Positions 1 to 9,096 of a DNA stretch of 64,000 nt are shown in pieces. The notes under the pieces are model-generated. The model was not told where the DNA came from, did not search any database, and saw only the letters and a list, made by a program, of their open reading frames with translations. This stretch comes from UBA1847 sp942492205 (GTDB taxonomy: Bacteria; Pseudomonadota; Gammaproteobacteria; Steroidobacterales; Woeseiaceae), in NCBI GenBank assembly GCA_942492205.1, contig CALODT010000001.1:620001-684000 (forward strand), given 5' to 3'. Positions within the stretch are counted from its first letter, which is position 1; each line of letters starts with the position of its first letter. The translations under genes and the position numbers were made by a program.

Positions 1-2
1 TC

Positions 3-353
3 GCGATTCCGGCGTATCAGAGCTACTCGATCCGCACGCAGGTGTCGGAGGGCTTGAGCCTGACGAACAGTGCGAAAGTGGCGGTTAGCGACTTTTACAT
101 GAGCACCGGCGGCTGGCCGTCGAACAATTCAGCGGCCGGGCTTGCCGCTGCAACGTCAATTAATGGCGATTACACCGCGCAGGTATCGGTCAGCAACAAC
201 CTGATCCAGATTCAGTATGGCAACAGCGCACACGCCGCGATTAACGGCCAGACCCTGACGCTGACGGGCGCGGGATCGGATGGCAGTGTCACCTGGACAT
301 GTGGAAGTGGCGGCGCTATTGCCGACAGCAACCTGCCGTCTGTTTGTCGTTAG
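3..353 (+). CDS. Type IV pilin major subunit, C-terminal part (5' end outside window)
   Basis: The open frame enters from the left edge, so only the last 116 residues are present and the methylated N-terminal helix is not visible. The visible part reads as the globular head of a PilA/PilE-like pilin: many small and polar residues, alternating beta strands, and two cysteines near the C-terminus (WTCGSG about 17 residues before LPSVCR) that would close the disulfide-bonded D-loop. The ending on a Cys-Arg tail is typical. Such pilins polymerise into type IV pili used for twitching, attachment or DNA uptake. The next gene is convergent and only two bases away, so nothing about an operon can be read on this side. 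Confidence 0.85.
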   Translation, partial: AIPAYQSYSIRTQVSEGLSLTNSAKVAVSDFYMSTGGWPSNNSAAGLAAATSINGDYTAQVSVSNNLIQIQYGNSAHAAINGQTLTLTGAGSDGSVTWTCGSGGAIADSNLPSVCR

Positions 354-355
354 CA

Positions 356-1582
356 CTAATCGCGCGCCAACTCTTCGGGGTGGTGCACGAAAGGGCCAGG
401 CGCTATTAGCGGGCGCAGCAGGAAGATCGCCGTCGTGACCAATCCGGCACCTGCAATAATCGTGACGGTTTTTGCCACCGTCCCGTCATAGATAATCGCC
501 CCCAGTATGGCGCCGCCGGCGCCCGCGAGATTCTGCAACGTCCCCACAATCGATGAAGCGACTCCCGCAATTCTCGGCAGTGGGTCCAGCGCCACGACCA
601 TCGCATTGGACATCAGGATCGCAATCGTAAACATGAACAGGCAGACCGCTGACCACAGCCACCAGAACGGTGCGCTGCCGAGCCAGGCAATGATCGCAAG
701 CTGAGTGCTTGCCAGAAACATCAGCGCGATGCTCAGTGCGATCAGCTGCAGCTGATCGAAGCGCATGACCAGCACTCTGTTCGCGATCGAGCCGACAAGA
801 ATGGACAGTCCTGCACAGGCGAAGATCAGTCCATAGGACTGCACCGAGTAACCGTAGATTTCGACCGTCAGAGCGGCGGACACCGCGATGACCGACATGA
901 ACCCGGCCGGTGGCAGCAGCAGCAGCAGCAGCCCGAACACGCTTTGTCGATGAGAAAAAAACTCGCCGAAGCTCGTTACGAGCTGCCGCGCCGGGTGGCC
1001 GCTGACGACAGGCTGGTGGGTTTCGACGAGGTTCATTCGAATGGCAACCAGCATCAGGCAGGCGCATACAGCGATCGCAATAAACGGCGCCCGCCAGCCC
1101 CATCGGGCGACCAGCAAGGCACCAAAGGTCGGCGCAATAACGGGGGCTGCCGTAAAAATCATCGTCAACAGTGACATCAAGCGCGCGGCTTCGCGACCGG
1201 ACGCGATGTCTCGGACGATGGCGCGTGACAGCACAACAGCAGACGCAGCACCGATGCCCTGTACGAAGCGCGCTCCCAACAGCCACTCCATGTCTGTCGA
1301 TGCAGCAGCGACAATGGCGGCGACAGCAAACAGCGTCATGCCCCCATACAGGGTTGGCAGGCGGCCGAGGCGATCGGAAAACAGACCGGCCGGTATCTGC
1401 CCAACGGCCATGCCGAACATGAAGATTCCGACGATCTGCTGGCCGCGCGTCAGCGTCGACTGCAGCGCTTCTACCATCGACGGAATAGCCGGCAGGCTCA
1501 TGTCGACCGTCAGTGCGGCCATTGCAGTCAGTATGCCCAGCGTCAGGACAAAGCGGCGGGATCGGGTGATGTCGGCGTTCAA
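356..1582 (-). CDS. Bcr/CflA-type MFS multidrug efflux transporter
   Basis: A drug:H+ antiporter of the major facilitator superfamily with about 12 hydrophobic helices. The N-terminal part has the family pattern TVDMSLPAIPSM in helix 1, then the loop 2-3 motif GLFSDRLGRLPTL and the helix 4 stretch RFVQGIGAASAVVLSRAIVRD, typical of Bcr/CflA proteins. The longer open frame runs 200 bases into hutI but translates to non-membrane, arginine-rich sequence, so I place the start at a TTG at 1582 (408 residues, normal for the family). A TTG at 1612 overlapping the hutI stop is an alternative. It lies 26 bases after hutI on the same strand and may be read through from it. The substrate is unknown. Confidence 0.85.
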   Translation of the reverse strand: MNADITRSRRFVLTLGILTAMAALTVDMSLPAIPSMVEALQSTLTRGQQIVGIFMFGMAVGQIPAGLFSDRLGRLPTLYGGMTLFAVAAIVAAASTDMEWLLGARFVQGIGAASAVVLSRAIVRDIASGREAARLMSLLTMIFTAAPVIAPTFGALLVARWGWRAPFIAIAVCACLMLVAIRMNLVETHQPVVSGHPARQLVTSFGEFFSHRQSVFGLLLLLLPPAGFMSVIAVSAALTVEIYGYSVQSYGLIFACAGLSILVGSIANRVLVMRFDQLQLIALSIALMFLASTQLAIIAWLGSAPFWWLWSAVCLFMFTIAILMSNAMVVALDPLPRIAGVASSIVGTLQNLAGAGGAILGAIIYDGTVAKTVTIIAGAGLVTTAIFLLRPLIAPGPFVHHPEELARD

Positions 1583-1608
1583 GGGCGAGTAGTGTGCCCG
1601 GCGAGCAA

Positions 1609-2814
1609 TCAATCTGCCAGCAAAAGCTCGCTGAGTTGTGGCGTGCCGGTCCAGTACGTCAGTTCCCGCGGATGCTCGATGTTCCAGACCGCAACATCGG
1701 CTCGTTTGCCGACTTCCAACGTGCCCCGTTCGCTGCCCAGCCCAAGTGCTCGGGCGGCCTCTCTCGTCGTGCCTGCCAGGCATTCCAGTGGCGTCAGCGC
1801 GAAGAGCCGACTCGCAAGCATCATTGCAAGGCGCAGCGAGCAGAAAGGCGCCGTTCCGGGATTGCAGTCACTGGCGAGCGCAATCGGCACGCCATTATCG
1901 CGGAGCGCCGCCACGGGTGGTGTATTCGTCTCGCCGAGCGAGAGATAGGCCCCGGGTAACAGCACTGCGACGGTACCCGCGTTCGCCATGGCTTTGATGC
2001 CGGAGCCTGACGTGTATTCGAGGTGGTCGGCAGAAAGCGCATCGAAGTAGGCCGCGAGCTCGGCGCCGCCGCCGTCACTGAGCTGATCCGCATGCAACTT
2101 TACCGGCAGATTCAACTCTGCGGCGCGGCGAAAAAGCCGCGCAATTTGCGGCGCGCTGAACGCGATGCTCTCGCAATAGGCGTCCACGGCATCTGCCAGT
2201 CCTCGCTCGGCAACCTCGGGAAGCAGCTCGTCGCAAACAAGGTCAATGTAACCGTCCGGATTGCCCTCGAATTCCGGCGGCACCGTGTGGGCTGCCAGTA
2301 GCGTCGAATGCACGTTGATCGGCGTCGCTTCGCCAAGTCGCTTTGCGACCTCAAGCATCTTCAATTCGTTTGCAACATCCAATCCGTAGCCAGACTTGAT
2401 CTCCACGGTTGCGACGCCCTCGTCCAGCAGCGCCTGGACGCGCGGTAATGCATCTTCGAATAAGGCATCAGCGGTCGTTTCACGGGTAGCCTGAACGGTC
2501 GAGAGGATGCCGCCGCCCGCCTTGGCAATCTGTTCGTAGCTGGCGCCTTCGAGGCGTTGCTCAAATTCGTCGGCACGGTTGCCGCCAAAGACCAGGTGCG
2601 TGTGGCAGTCGATCAGCGCGGGCGTGAGCCATCGCCCTGCTACAGAGCGCGTTTCTGCCGCAGCGGGTGAACGGAGCTCTGCCTGTGGTCCGATCCAGGC
2701 AATCGACCCGTCCGAAATGGCCAGCGCGCCGTCCTCGATTACCCCGTATTTCGGCAAATCTGCCGACAGCGTCGCGATCCTTGCGTCTGTCAGCAAAAGG
2801 TCCCAATCGGCCAT
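1609..2814 (-). CDS. hutI: Imidazolonepropionase
   Basis: Third step of histidine breakdown: hydrolysis of 4-imidazolone-5-propanoate to N-formimino-L-glutamate by a cytosolic metal-dependent amidohydrolase. The metal-binding HTH (H71, H73) follows the strand TPALIDC, and HADQLSDGGG and ASDCNPGTAP are the expected later active-site segments. The start is the ATG at 2814, not the longer frame at 2835, because GGAG sits eight bases upstream and 401 residues is the usual size. It is divergent from hutF; the 70 bases between them hold a HutC-like operator, so one repressor could control both directions. Confidence 0.96.
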   Translation of the reverse strand: MADWDLLLTDARIATLSADLPKYGVIEDGALAISDGSIAWIGPQAELRSPAAAETRSVAGRWLTPALIDCHTHLVFGGNRADEFEQRLEGASYEQIAKAGGGILSTVQATRETTADALFEDALPRVQALLDEGVATVEIKSGYGLDVANELKMLEVAKRLGEATPINVHSTLLAAHTVPPEFEGNPDGYIDLVCDELLPEVAERGLADAVDAYCESIAFSAPQIARLFRRAAELNLPVKLHADQLSDGGGAELAAYFDALSADHLEYTSGSGIKAMANAGTVAVLLPGAYLSLGETNTPPVAALRDNGVPIALASDCNPGTAPFCSLRLAMMLASRLFALTPLECLAGTTREAARALGLGSERGTLEVGKRADVAVWNIEHPRELTYWTGTPQLSELLLAD

Positions 2815-2845
2815 GGTCGTCTCCGCTAATTGCATTCGAAATTAC

Positions 2846-2869
2846 CATGTACTAGCCTGTATATACAAC
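2846..2869. promoter_or_regulatory. Probable HutC operator in the hutI-hutF divergent promoter region
   Basis: The perfect palindrome TGTATATACA is at 2858-2867 and extends to CTGTATATACAAC. It resembles the HutC site known from Pseudomonas (CTTGTATnTACAAG). A partly similar CATGTACTAG lies just upstream at 2846-2855 and could be a second, weaker half. The site is 17 bases upstream of the hutF start codon, and hutC itself is the second gene of the operon, as expected for autoregulation with urocanate as inducer. Binding is inferred. Confidence 0.7.
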
Positions 2870-2883
2870 TTCAAGGGGTCGCA

Positions 2884-4242
2884 ATGACAAGCCTGTTTGC
2901 CAACAAGGCGCTACTCCCGGCGGGCTGGGCCGACAATGTCCGGTTCCGTATCCACGAGGGACGTCTCGAGAGCGTGGCCGCCGCTGCGAAGCCGCAGGCG
3001 GAGGACGCTCGAGCCGGGTTGGTAATACCCGGCCTGTGCAATGCGCACAGCCACGCTTTCCAGCGTGCGCTCGCCGGCCATACCGAGCAACGCTCCCCGG
3101 CGGGACATGACAGCTTCTGGACCTGGCGCGAGCGCATGTACGAACTCGCGGGATCGGTTGACGCGGCGGCGCTGACGGCGATCGCCCGCCAGGTCTATTG
3201 TGAAATGCTGACGAGCGGTTATACCTCGGTTGTCGAATTTCACTACCTGCATCGTGATCCGCGGGAACCTGGCAAACAGGATGCGATGCTGCAGGCGATC
3301 ATTACTGCTGCAGAGGACAGTGGCATCAGGTTGACCTACGTTCCCGTGCTGTACGAGCGCGCCGGATTCGACAGCCCCGAGCCAGGCGTCGAGCAGCGTA
3401 ATTTCGCCATGCCGCTCGATGAGTTTCTGGCGCACTACGCCCGGGCCGTCGAGCGCGTCGACCAGCGGGTCGGTATCGCGATCGGTGCGCACAGTCTCAG
3501 GGCGGTCCGACGAGAGTCACTGCTCGAAATCGTGCGCGTGGCCAGAGACGCGCCGGTGCCGCTGCACCTGCACATTGCCGAACAGCAGCGCGAGGTCGAT
3601 CAGTGCATGTTCGCCTATGGCCGTCGCCCGGTGCGTTGGCTGCTGGAGAATTTCGACGTCTCGGAAAACTGGTGCCTGGTACATGCCACACACATGGACT
3701 TCGATGAAACCGCCGAGCTTGCGAAGTCCGGCGCGGTCGTCGCACTGTGTCCCAGCACCGAGGCAAACCTGGGCGACGGCCTGTTTCCACTCCACGACTT
3801 TTTGAAAGACGGCGGACGCATCGCCATCGGCTCGGACAGTCATGTTTCGATCAATCCGTTCGAAGAGCTTCGCTGGCTCGAATACGGTCAACGACTGGCG
3901 ACTCGCTCTCGCAACATCGTTTCGTTGCGCGACAGCCACGTCGGCCGTGAGCTGTTTTCACGCGTGCTCGATGGTGGCGCCCTGGCCGGCGGACAAGGGG
4001 CAGTGGGCCTGGCAGCAGGTGCGCCGGCCGACCTGGTCGTGCTGAGCGATGACGACCCCATGCTGGCCGGTCATGATGACGAATCGCGGCTGGATGCGCT
4101 GGTGTTCTCCGGCTACCCGCTGCCTATCGAGCGCGTGATGGTCAATGGTGACTGGCGCGTCATCGACGCGAGCCATGTTGAGCGTCAGCGGGCCCGCGAC
4201 GCCTTTGCAGCAACAATGGCGAGCCTCGGAGAGGCGCAATGA
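2884..4242 (+). CDS. hutF: Formimidoylglutamate deiminase
   Basis: Converts N-formimino-L-glutamate to N-formyl-L-glutamate and ammonia, the branch point that sends histidine carbon through formylglutamate instead of directly to glutamate plus formamide. It is a zinc amidohydrolase: AHSHAFQRALAGH carries the first metal histidines (H55, H57), followed by HLHIAEQQREVDQC, HATHMD and the GSDSHVSINP aspartate segment. The frame opens at 2830, but the start is the ATG at 2884, preceded by AAGGGG at good distance, giving 452 residues. It is the first gene of a five-gene operon and overlaps hutC by ATGA. Confidence 0.96.
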   Translation: MTSLFANKALLPAGWADNVRFRIHEGRLESVAAAAKPQAEDARAGLVIPGLCNAHSHAFQRALAGHTEQRSPAGHDSFWTWRERMYELAGSVDAAALTAIARQVYCEMLTSGYTSVVEFHYLHRDPREPGKQDAMLQAIITAAEDSGIRLTYVPVLYERAGFDSPEPGVEQRNFAMPLDEFLAHYARAVERVDQRVGIAIGAHSLRAVRRESLLEIVRVARDAPVPLHLHIAEQQREVDQCMFAYGRRPVRWLLENFDVSENWCLVHATHMDFDETAELAKSGAVVALCPSTEANLGDGLFPLHDFLKDGGRIAIGSDSHVSINPFEELRWLEYGQRLATRSRNIVSLRDSHVGRELFSRVLDGGALAGGQGAVGLAAGAPADLVVLSDDDPMLAGHDDESRLDALVFSGYPLPIERVMVNGDWRVIDASHVERQRARDAFAATMASLGEAQ

Positions 4243-5003
4243 ACGATCCGAAACCCCGCTACCAGCAGCTCAAAGACCTGATTATTCAACGCATATCGAG
4301 CGGCGAACTGCAGCCCAGCGATCGCGTGCCATCCGAGAACGAACTGGTCGAGGCCATGCGCGTATCTCGCATGACCGCGAATCGTGCGCTACGTGAACTC
4401 AATGACGAGGGCTACGTGGACCGGGTTGCCGGTCGCGGCACCTTCGTATCGGACCTGCGGGCCCAGTCGCACGTGTTGGAGGTTCATAACATCGCAGACG
4501 AGATACGGATGCGCGGCCATTCGCATTCGAGCCGGGTATTGCGGCAGTCGCTGCAGCATGCGCGTGGCGAAGTCGCGAAGGCGCTACATGTCCGGCAGGG
4601 CACCGATGTCTTTCACCTGCTGCTGGTGCATTTCGAGAATGAGGTGCCCATTCAACTGGAGGACCGCCATGTACTCGCCAGCTTCGCGCCGGACTGTCTC
4701 AAGCAGGACTTTACCGCGGTGACGCCGAGCGCATACCTGACGTCAAAAGCGCCGTTGCAGGAGGCCGAGCAGGCGGTCCGCGCCAGCCTGCCGAATCGTG
4801 CCGTGCAAAAGCACCTTGAGATCGGAGGCGACGAGGCAAGCCTGGTCGTCATTCGACGCACCTGGTCCGACGGCCGACCCGTAACTTTTTCACGCCTGCA
4901 TCACCCGGGCAGTCGCTACGAGCTGACCGGGCACTACACGCCACCTGGTACCACGCGATCGTCATCGGCTGATGTCGTTCAGCTGGAGGAGCTTCGGCAA
5001 TGA
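4239..5003 (+). CDS. hutC: Histidine utilisation repressor, GntR/HutC family
   Basis: Transcriptional repressor of the hut genes, released by urocanate. Residues 1 to about 75 form the winged helix-turn-helix of GntR proteins (PSENELVEAMRVSRMTANRALRELNDEGYVDRV read in two pieces), followed by GRGTFV. Residues about 90 to 235 form the UTRA ligand-binding domain, with FHLLLVHFENEVPIQLEDR and the RRTWSDGRPVTFSRL end segment. At 254 residues it has normal length. ATGA overlaps tie it to hutF upstream and hutU downstream, so repressor and enzymes are made together. Confidence 0.95.
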   Translation: MNDPKPRYQQLKDLIIQRISSGELQPSDRVPSENELVEAMRVSRMTANRALRELNDEGYVDRVAGRGTFVSDLRAQSHVLEVHNIADEIRMRGHSHSSRVLRQSLQHARGEVAKALHVRQGTDVFHLLLVHFENEVPIQLEDRHVLASFAPDCLKQDFTAVTPSAYLTSKAPLQEAEQAVRASLPNRAVQKHLEIGGDEASLVVIRRTWSDGRPVTFSRLHHPGSRYELTGHYTPPGTTRSSSADVVQLEELRQ

Positions 5004-6664
5004 AGAGAATCATCAAGGCTGCCACAGGCACCACGCTCTCGGCGAAGAGCTGGCTGACCGAGGCACCGCTTCGCATGTTGATGAACAATCTCGATCCCGA
5101 GGTTGCAGAGCGACCCGAGGATCTGGTTGTGTACGGCGGTATCGGCAAGGCCGCGCGCAACTGGGCCTGTTTTGACGCAATCGTTGCCGAGCTCAAGGCG
5201 CTCGACGATGACGAAACCTTGCTGGTGCAGTCCGGCAAGCCTGTCGGCGTGTTCAAGACACACACGGATGCACCACGCGTGCTCATTGCAAACTCGAATC
5301 TCGTGCCGGCCTGGGCGAACTGGCAGCACTTTCGTGAGCTCGATAAGAAAGGGCTGATGATGTACGGCCAGATGACGGCCGGTTCGTGGATCTACATTGG
5401 CAGCCAGGGGATCGTGCAGGGAACTTACGAGACCTTCGCGGAGATGGGGCGCCAGCACTACGAGGGCGATCTGTCCGGACGATGGATATTGACGGCAGGA
5501 CTGGGCGGCATGGGCGGCGCACAACCGCTTGCGGCGACGATGGCCGGTGCGTCGATGCTGGCGGTCGAATGCCAGTCGGATCGAATCGACATGCGACTTG
5601 AAACAGGCTACCTGGATACGCGCGCGGAATCGCTCGACGCTGCGATGGAAATTATCGAAAGGTCTGTACGCGACAAGCAACCGGTGTCCGTTGGCCTGCT
5701 GGGTAACGCGGCCGAAATCCTGCCGCAAATGGTGGCAACAGGCATACGCCCGGATGCTGTGACCGACCAGACGTCGGCGCATGATCCTGCCAATGGCTAT
5801 TTGCCGATAGGCTGGAGCGTCGATCGCTGGAAGGCGCAGCGCGAGAACGATCCGGATGCGGTTGTGGCCGCCGCGTCGGAGTCAATGGCTGTACACGTGC
5901 GCGCCATGCTCGAGTTCCAGAGGCAGGGCGTTCCGACCTTCGACTATGGCAACAACATCCGCCAGGTGGCGTTCGACCAGGGTGTCGACAACGCCTTCGA
6001 TTTTCCCGGCTTCGTGCCGGCCTACGTGCGGCCGTTGTTCTGCCGGGGTATCGGACCGTTCCGCTGGGCTGCACTGTCGGGAGACCCGCAGGACATTTAC
6101 AAGACAGACGCCAAGGTCAAAGAACTCATCCCTGATGACCCTCATCTGCACAACTGGCTGGACGCCGCGCGTGAGCGCATTCATTTCCAGGGATTGCCAG
6201 CCCGGATCTGCTGGGTCGGGCTGGGGGAGCGTGATCGACTCGGGCTGGCCTTCAACGAGATGGTACGCAACGGCGAGCTGAAGGCACCCGTTGTCATCGG
6301 CCGCGATCACCTCGACAGCGGCTCTGTCGCCAGCCCGAATCGCGAGACCGAAGCCATGCTCGACGGCAGCGACGCCGTGTCCGACTGGGCAATGCTGAAT
6401 GCACTTCTGAGCACGGCGAGCGGTGCGACCTGGGTATCGCTGCATCATGGCGGCGGCGTCGGCATGGGCTACTCACAACACGCCGGCCTCGTGATCGTTT
6501 GTGACGGCAGCCTCGACGCGGATCGTCGCATTGCGCGGGTTCTCTGGAACGACCCGGCCAGCGGCGTCATGCGTCACGCCGATGCCGGCTATGACATCGC
6601 CATAGAATGTGCCCGGGAGCACGGTCTCAACCTGCCAATGGTCGATACCGGGAGCGCGTCATGA
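5000..6664 (+). CDS. hutU: Urocanate hydratase (urocanase)
   Basis: Second step of histidine breakdown: hydration of trans-urocanate to imidazolonepropionate, with a tightly bound NAD+ acting as electrophile. The 554 residues match the family. The conserved NAD-binding stretch GLGGMGGAQPLAATMAG lies near residue 175, with ECQSDRIDMRLETGYLD after it, the catalytic region near FDYGNNIRQ and FCRGIGPFRW, and the C-terminal HHGGGVGMGYSQHAG. It overlaps hutC and hutH by four bases (ATGA) on each side. Confidence 0.97.
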   Translation: MKRIIKAATGTTLSAKSWLTEAPLRMLMNNLDPEVAERPEDLVVYGGIGKAARNWACFDAIVAELKALDDDETLLVQSGKPVGVFKTHTDAPRVLIANSNLVPAWANWQHFRELDKKGLMMYGQMTAGSWIYIGSQGIVQGTYETFAEMGRQHYEGDLSGRWILTAGLGGMGGAQPLAATMAGASMLAVECQSDRIDMRLETGYLDTRAESLDAAMEIIERSVRDKQPVSVGLLGNAAEILPQMVATGIRPDAVTDQTSAHDPANGYLPIGWSVDRWKAQRENDPDAVVAAASESMAVHVRAMLEFQRQGVPTFDYGNNIRQVAFDQGVDNAFDFPGFVPAYVRPLFCRGIGPFRWAALSGDPQDIYKTDAKVKELIPDDPHLHNWLDAARERIHFQGLPARICWVGLGERDRLGLAFNEMVRNGELKAPVVIGRDHLDSGSVASPNRETEAMLDGSDAVSDWAMLNALLSTASGATWVSLHHGGGVGMGYSQHAGLVIVCDGSLDADRRIARVLWNDPASGVMRHADAGYDIAIECAREHGLNLPMVDTGSAS

Positions 6665-8190
6665 AGCTGGTCGTCGAAAACCGGCCGGTCACGCTGGCCG
6701 AACTGCGCGCCGCCTGGGAGCAACCGGTCACCGTGTCGCTGGGCGCTGACGCGCGTCGCTGCATAGCCGAAGCCAACAGCTTGATTGACGAAGTCGTGGC
6801 GCATGGCGACACCGTTTACGGCGTGAATACCGGCTTCGGCCAGATGGCGCAGGTACGCATAAGCAGCAACGAGCTGGCGCACCTGCAGGAGAACCTGGTG
6901 CGTTCTCATGCCGTCGGCGTTGGCGAAGACCTCGATGACGAGATCGTGCGCCTGATCATGCTGATGAAGGTGGTCGCGTTGGCCGAGGGGTACTCCGGGG
7001 TACGCGTCGAGCTCGTCGAGACGCTTTGTGCACTGATCAACAACAATATCTATCCGCGCATTCCGTCGCGCGGCTCCGTCGGCGCGTCCGGGGACCTCGC
7101 ACCGTTGGCACATATGGCGGGTGCGCTGATCGGTGCCGGCGAGGTGCGGGTAAATGGCAACCTTGTACCCGCGCCGATTGCGCTGAAAGCCGCGGGTATC
7201 GAACCCGTCAGCCTCGCACCGAAGGAAGGTCTGGCGTTGCTGAATGGCACGCAGGTGTCGACAGCGCTCGCGCTCGCCGCTGCTTTTCGAACAGAGAACC
7301 TGCTGTCCGCCTCGCTGCTTGCTGGCGCCATGTCGTCGGATGCGATCAAGGGTAGCGATACTCCATTCGACGAGCGCATCCAGCGTGTCCGCGGTCACGC
7401 CGGGCAGATCGCGGTTGCCGGTGTGTTGCGCGAGCTCATGCAGGGCAGTGATATTCGCGCCTCGCATGCCGAATGTGAACGTGTCCAGGACCCGTACTCG
7501 ATTCGTTGCCAGCCGCAGGTCGTCGGTGCATGCCTCGATGTGATAGGCCATGTCTGCTCGGTGCTGCAGATAGAGGCGAACGCAGTAACAGATAACCCGC
7601 TGGTCTTCGTTGATTCCAAAGCGGTGCTTTCCGGTGGCAATTTCCACGCCGAGCCGGTGGCACTCGCTGCGGACTACCTGGCTCTGGCGATAGCCGAAAT
7701 TGGCGCGCTTGCGGAACGACGCATAGCACTGCTTATCGACTCGCACCTGAGCGGCCTGCCGCCATTTCTCGTTGCGGAGGGCGGCCTCAACAGTGGCTTC
7801 ATGATGGCGCAGGTGACGGCTGCCGCTCTCGCCAGCGAGAACAAGACACATGCACACCCGGCCAGCGTCGACAGTATCCCGACGTCGGCCAACCAGGAGG
7901 ATCATGTGAGCATGGCGACGTTCGCCGCACGCCGGCTGCATACAATGCTCGATAATGTCGCAGACATCGTAGCCATCGAAATGCTGGCGGCCGCGCAGGG
8001 AATCGAGTTCCACCGGCCAAAGGAAAGTTCGAAGGCGATCGAAAGCGTTATCGCGGCGCTGCGTGAGATTTCGCCGAGATATGTCGAGGACAGGTCACTG
8101 TCATCCGACATCCGGCGCGTCGCGGCGACGATCGATGACGGCGTGTACTGCCGGTACGCGGAGTCAATACTGCCGAGCATGGTTTCGTGA
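6661..8190 (+). CDS. hutH: Histidine ammonia-lyase
   Basis: First step of the pathway: non-oxidative deamination of L-histidine to trans-urocanate and ammonia. The self-forming MIO electrophile comes from the Ala-Ser-Gly triad A142-S143-G144 in GSVGASGDLAPLAHMAG. The N-terminal GVNTGFGQ loop and the later LLNGTQ and NQEDHVSM segments are also family signatures. The frame is open from 6607, but the ATG at 6661 overlaps the hutU stop as ATGA and gives 509 residues, the standard length. Deamination comes first in the chemistry although the gene is fourth in the operon. Confidence 0.97.
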   Translation: MKLVVENRPVTLAELRAAWEQPVTVSLGADARRCIAEANSLIDEVVAHGDTVYGVNTGFGQMAQVRISSNELAHLQENLVRSHAVGVGEDLDDEIVRLIMLMKVVALAEGYSGVRVELVETLCALINNNIYPRIPSRGSVGASGDLAPLAHMAGALIGAGEVRVNGNLVPAPIALKAAGIEPVSLAPKEGLALLNGTQVSTALALAAAFRTENLLSASLLAGAMSSDAIKGSDTPFDERIQRVRGHAGQIAVAGVLRELMQGSDIRASHAECERVQDPYSIRCQPQVVGACLDVIGHVCSVLQIEANAVTDNPLVFVDSKAVLSGGNFHAEPVALAADYLALAIAEIGALAERRIALLIDSHLSGLPPFLVAEGGLNSGFMMAQVTAAALASENKTHAHPASVDSIPTSANQEDHVSMATFAARRLHTMLDNVADIVAIEMLAAAQGIEFHRPKESSKAIESVIAALREISPRYVEDRSLSSDIRRVAATIDDGVYCRYAESILPSMVS

Positions 8191-8987
8191 TCGAGGTATT
8201 CAGCGCGTTCACCGGTAAGCTGCCGCTGCTGATCAGCGTGCCGCACGACGGCTGTCATGTTCCGGATGAGATTCGCGCGAGAATGACCGATGCCGGTCTC
8301 GCCTTGCCAGACACGGATTGGCACGTTGCCCAGCTCTACGATTTCGCGCGTGATCTCGGCGCATCGATGCAGGTCGCGAACTATTCGCGGTATGTAGTCG
8401 ACCTGAATCGCTCGGCAAACGATGATGTGCTTTATCCCGGACAGACGGTTACGGGCCTGTGTCCCCGGCAGACGTTTGCGGGCGACGATATTTATCGCGA
8501 GGGCAGCGTTGACGATGCGGAGACGGCCGAGCGCATCTCAAAATACTGGCGGCCATACCACGAGGGCATCGAAACGACGCTTGCCGCTATGCGCGACGCT
8601 TACGGCTACGCCCTTTTATGGGACGCGCATTCGATTCCCGGCCGCGTGCCACGACTTTTCGACGGCGAACTTCCGGAGCTGAATATCGGCAGCAACGACG
8701 GCAGCAGCTGTCCGGCATCGATCGAGCAAGCGGTGGCGGCGGCTGCAGCCGCAAGCCCTTACAGCAGCGTCGTCAACGGCCGCTTCAAAGGCGGCTATAT
8801 CACGCGTCACTACGGCGATCCGGACAAGGGCATCTTCGCCCTGCAACTCGAAGTGGCACAGCGGAGCTACATGGACGAGGCGACGCGGGTATTCGATCAA
8901 CACAGGGCGGGGCGTCTGCAGGGCACGTTGCGCGGCATGCTCGAGGTGTTCCTGTCGGCGGCAGCGCCTTCCCGTAACATTCAGTAG
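8187..8987 (+). CDS. hutG: N-formylglutamate deformylase (N-formylglutamate amidohydrolase)
   Basis: Last step of this branch: N-formyl-L-glutamate to L-glutamate and formate. The family pattern begins with LLISVPHDGCHVPDE near residue 15; RYVVDLNRS, LLWDAHSIPG and FKGGYITRHYG follow. It has 266 residues. Translation starts at a GTG that overlaps the hutH stop (GTGA). It belongs to the formylglutamate amidohydrolase fold, not the arginase-like HutG that releases formamide, which agrees with HutF being present. The formate product is a possible substrate of the formate dehydrogenase encoded about 6 kb downstream. Confidence 0.95.
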   Translation: MIEVFSAFTGKLPLLISVPHDGCHVPDEIRARMTDAGLALPDTDWHVAQLYDFARDLGASMQVANYSRYVVDLNRSANDDVLYPGQTVTGLCPRQTFAGDDIYREGSVDDAETAERISKYWRPYHEGIETTLAAMRDAYGYALLWDAHSIPGRVPRLFDGELPELNIGSNDGSSCPASIEQAVAAAAAASPYSSVVNGRFKGGYITRHYGDPDKGIFALQLEVAQRSYMDEATRVFDQHRAGRLQGTLRGMLEVFLSAAAPSRNIQ

Positions 8988-9021
8988 CAGTTCAGGCAGG
9001 CCGCCTTAGGCTCTACTGAAT
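8979..9021 (+). repeat. 9-bp perfect inverted repeat spanning the hutG stop codon
   Basis: ATTCAGTAG at 8979-8987 ends exactly with the hutG stop and is mirrored by CTACTGAAT at 9013-9021. A smaller GCC-TTA-GGC hairpin lies inside the loop. There is no run of T after it, so it is not a classical intrinsic terminator; it could still be a 3' end-stabilising structure or a regulator site. Just after it, CTATTGCG occurs twice, 11 bases apart (9022 and 9033). Confidence 0.5.
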
Positions 9022-9096
9022 CTATTGCGTTACTATTGCGCTCTGATCGGCGGCCGTGATTGTTACGTGACCGCTCACTACAAAGGAATCTGATTG

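Noticed and set aside
6589..8013. Long open frame (474 codons) on the minus strand opposite hutH
   Set aside because: hutH on the plus strand is unmistakable along its full length; the opposite frame is a high-GC codon shadow with no recognisable domain.
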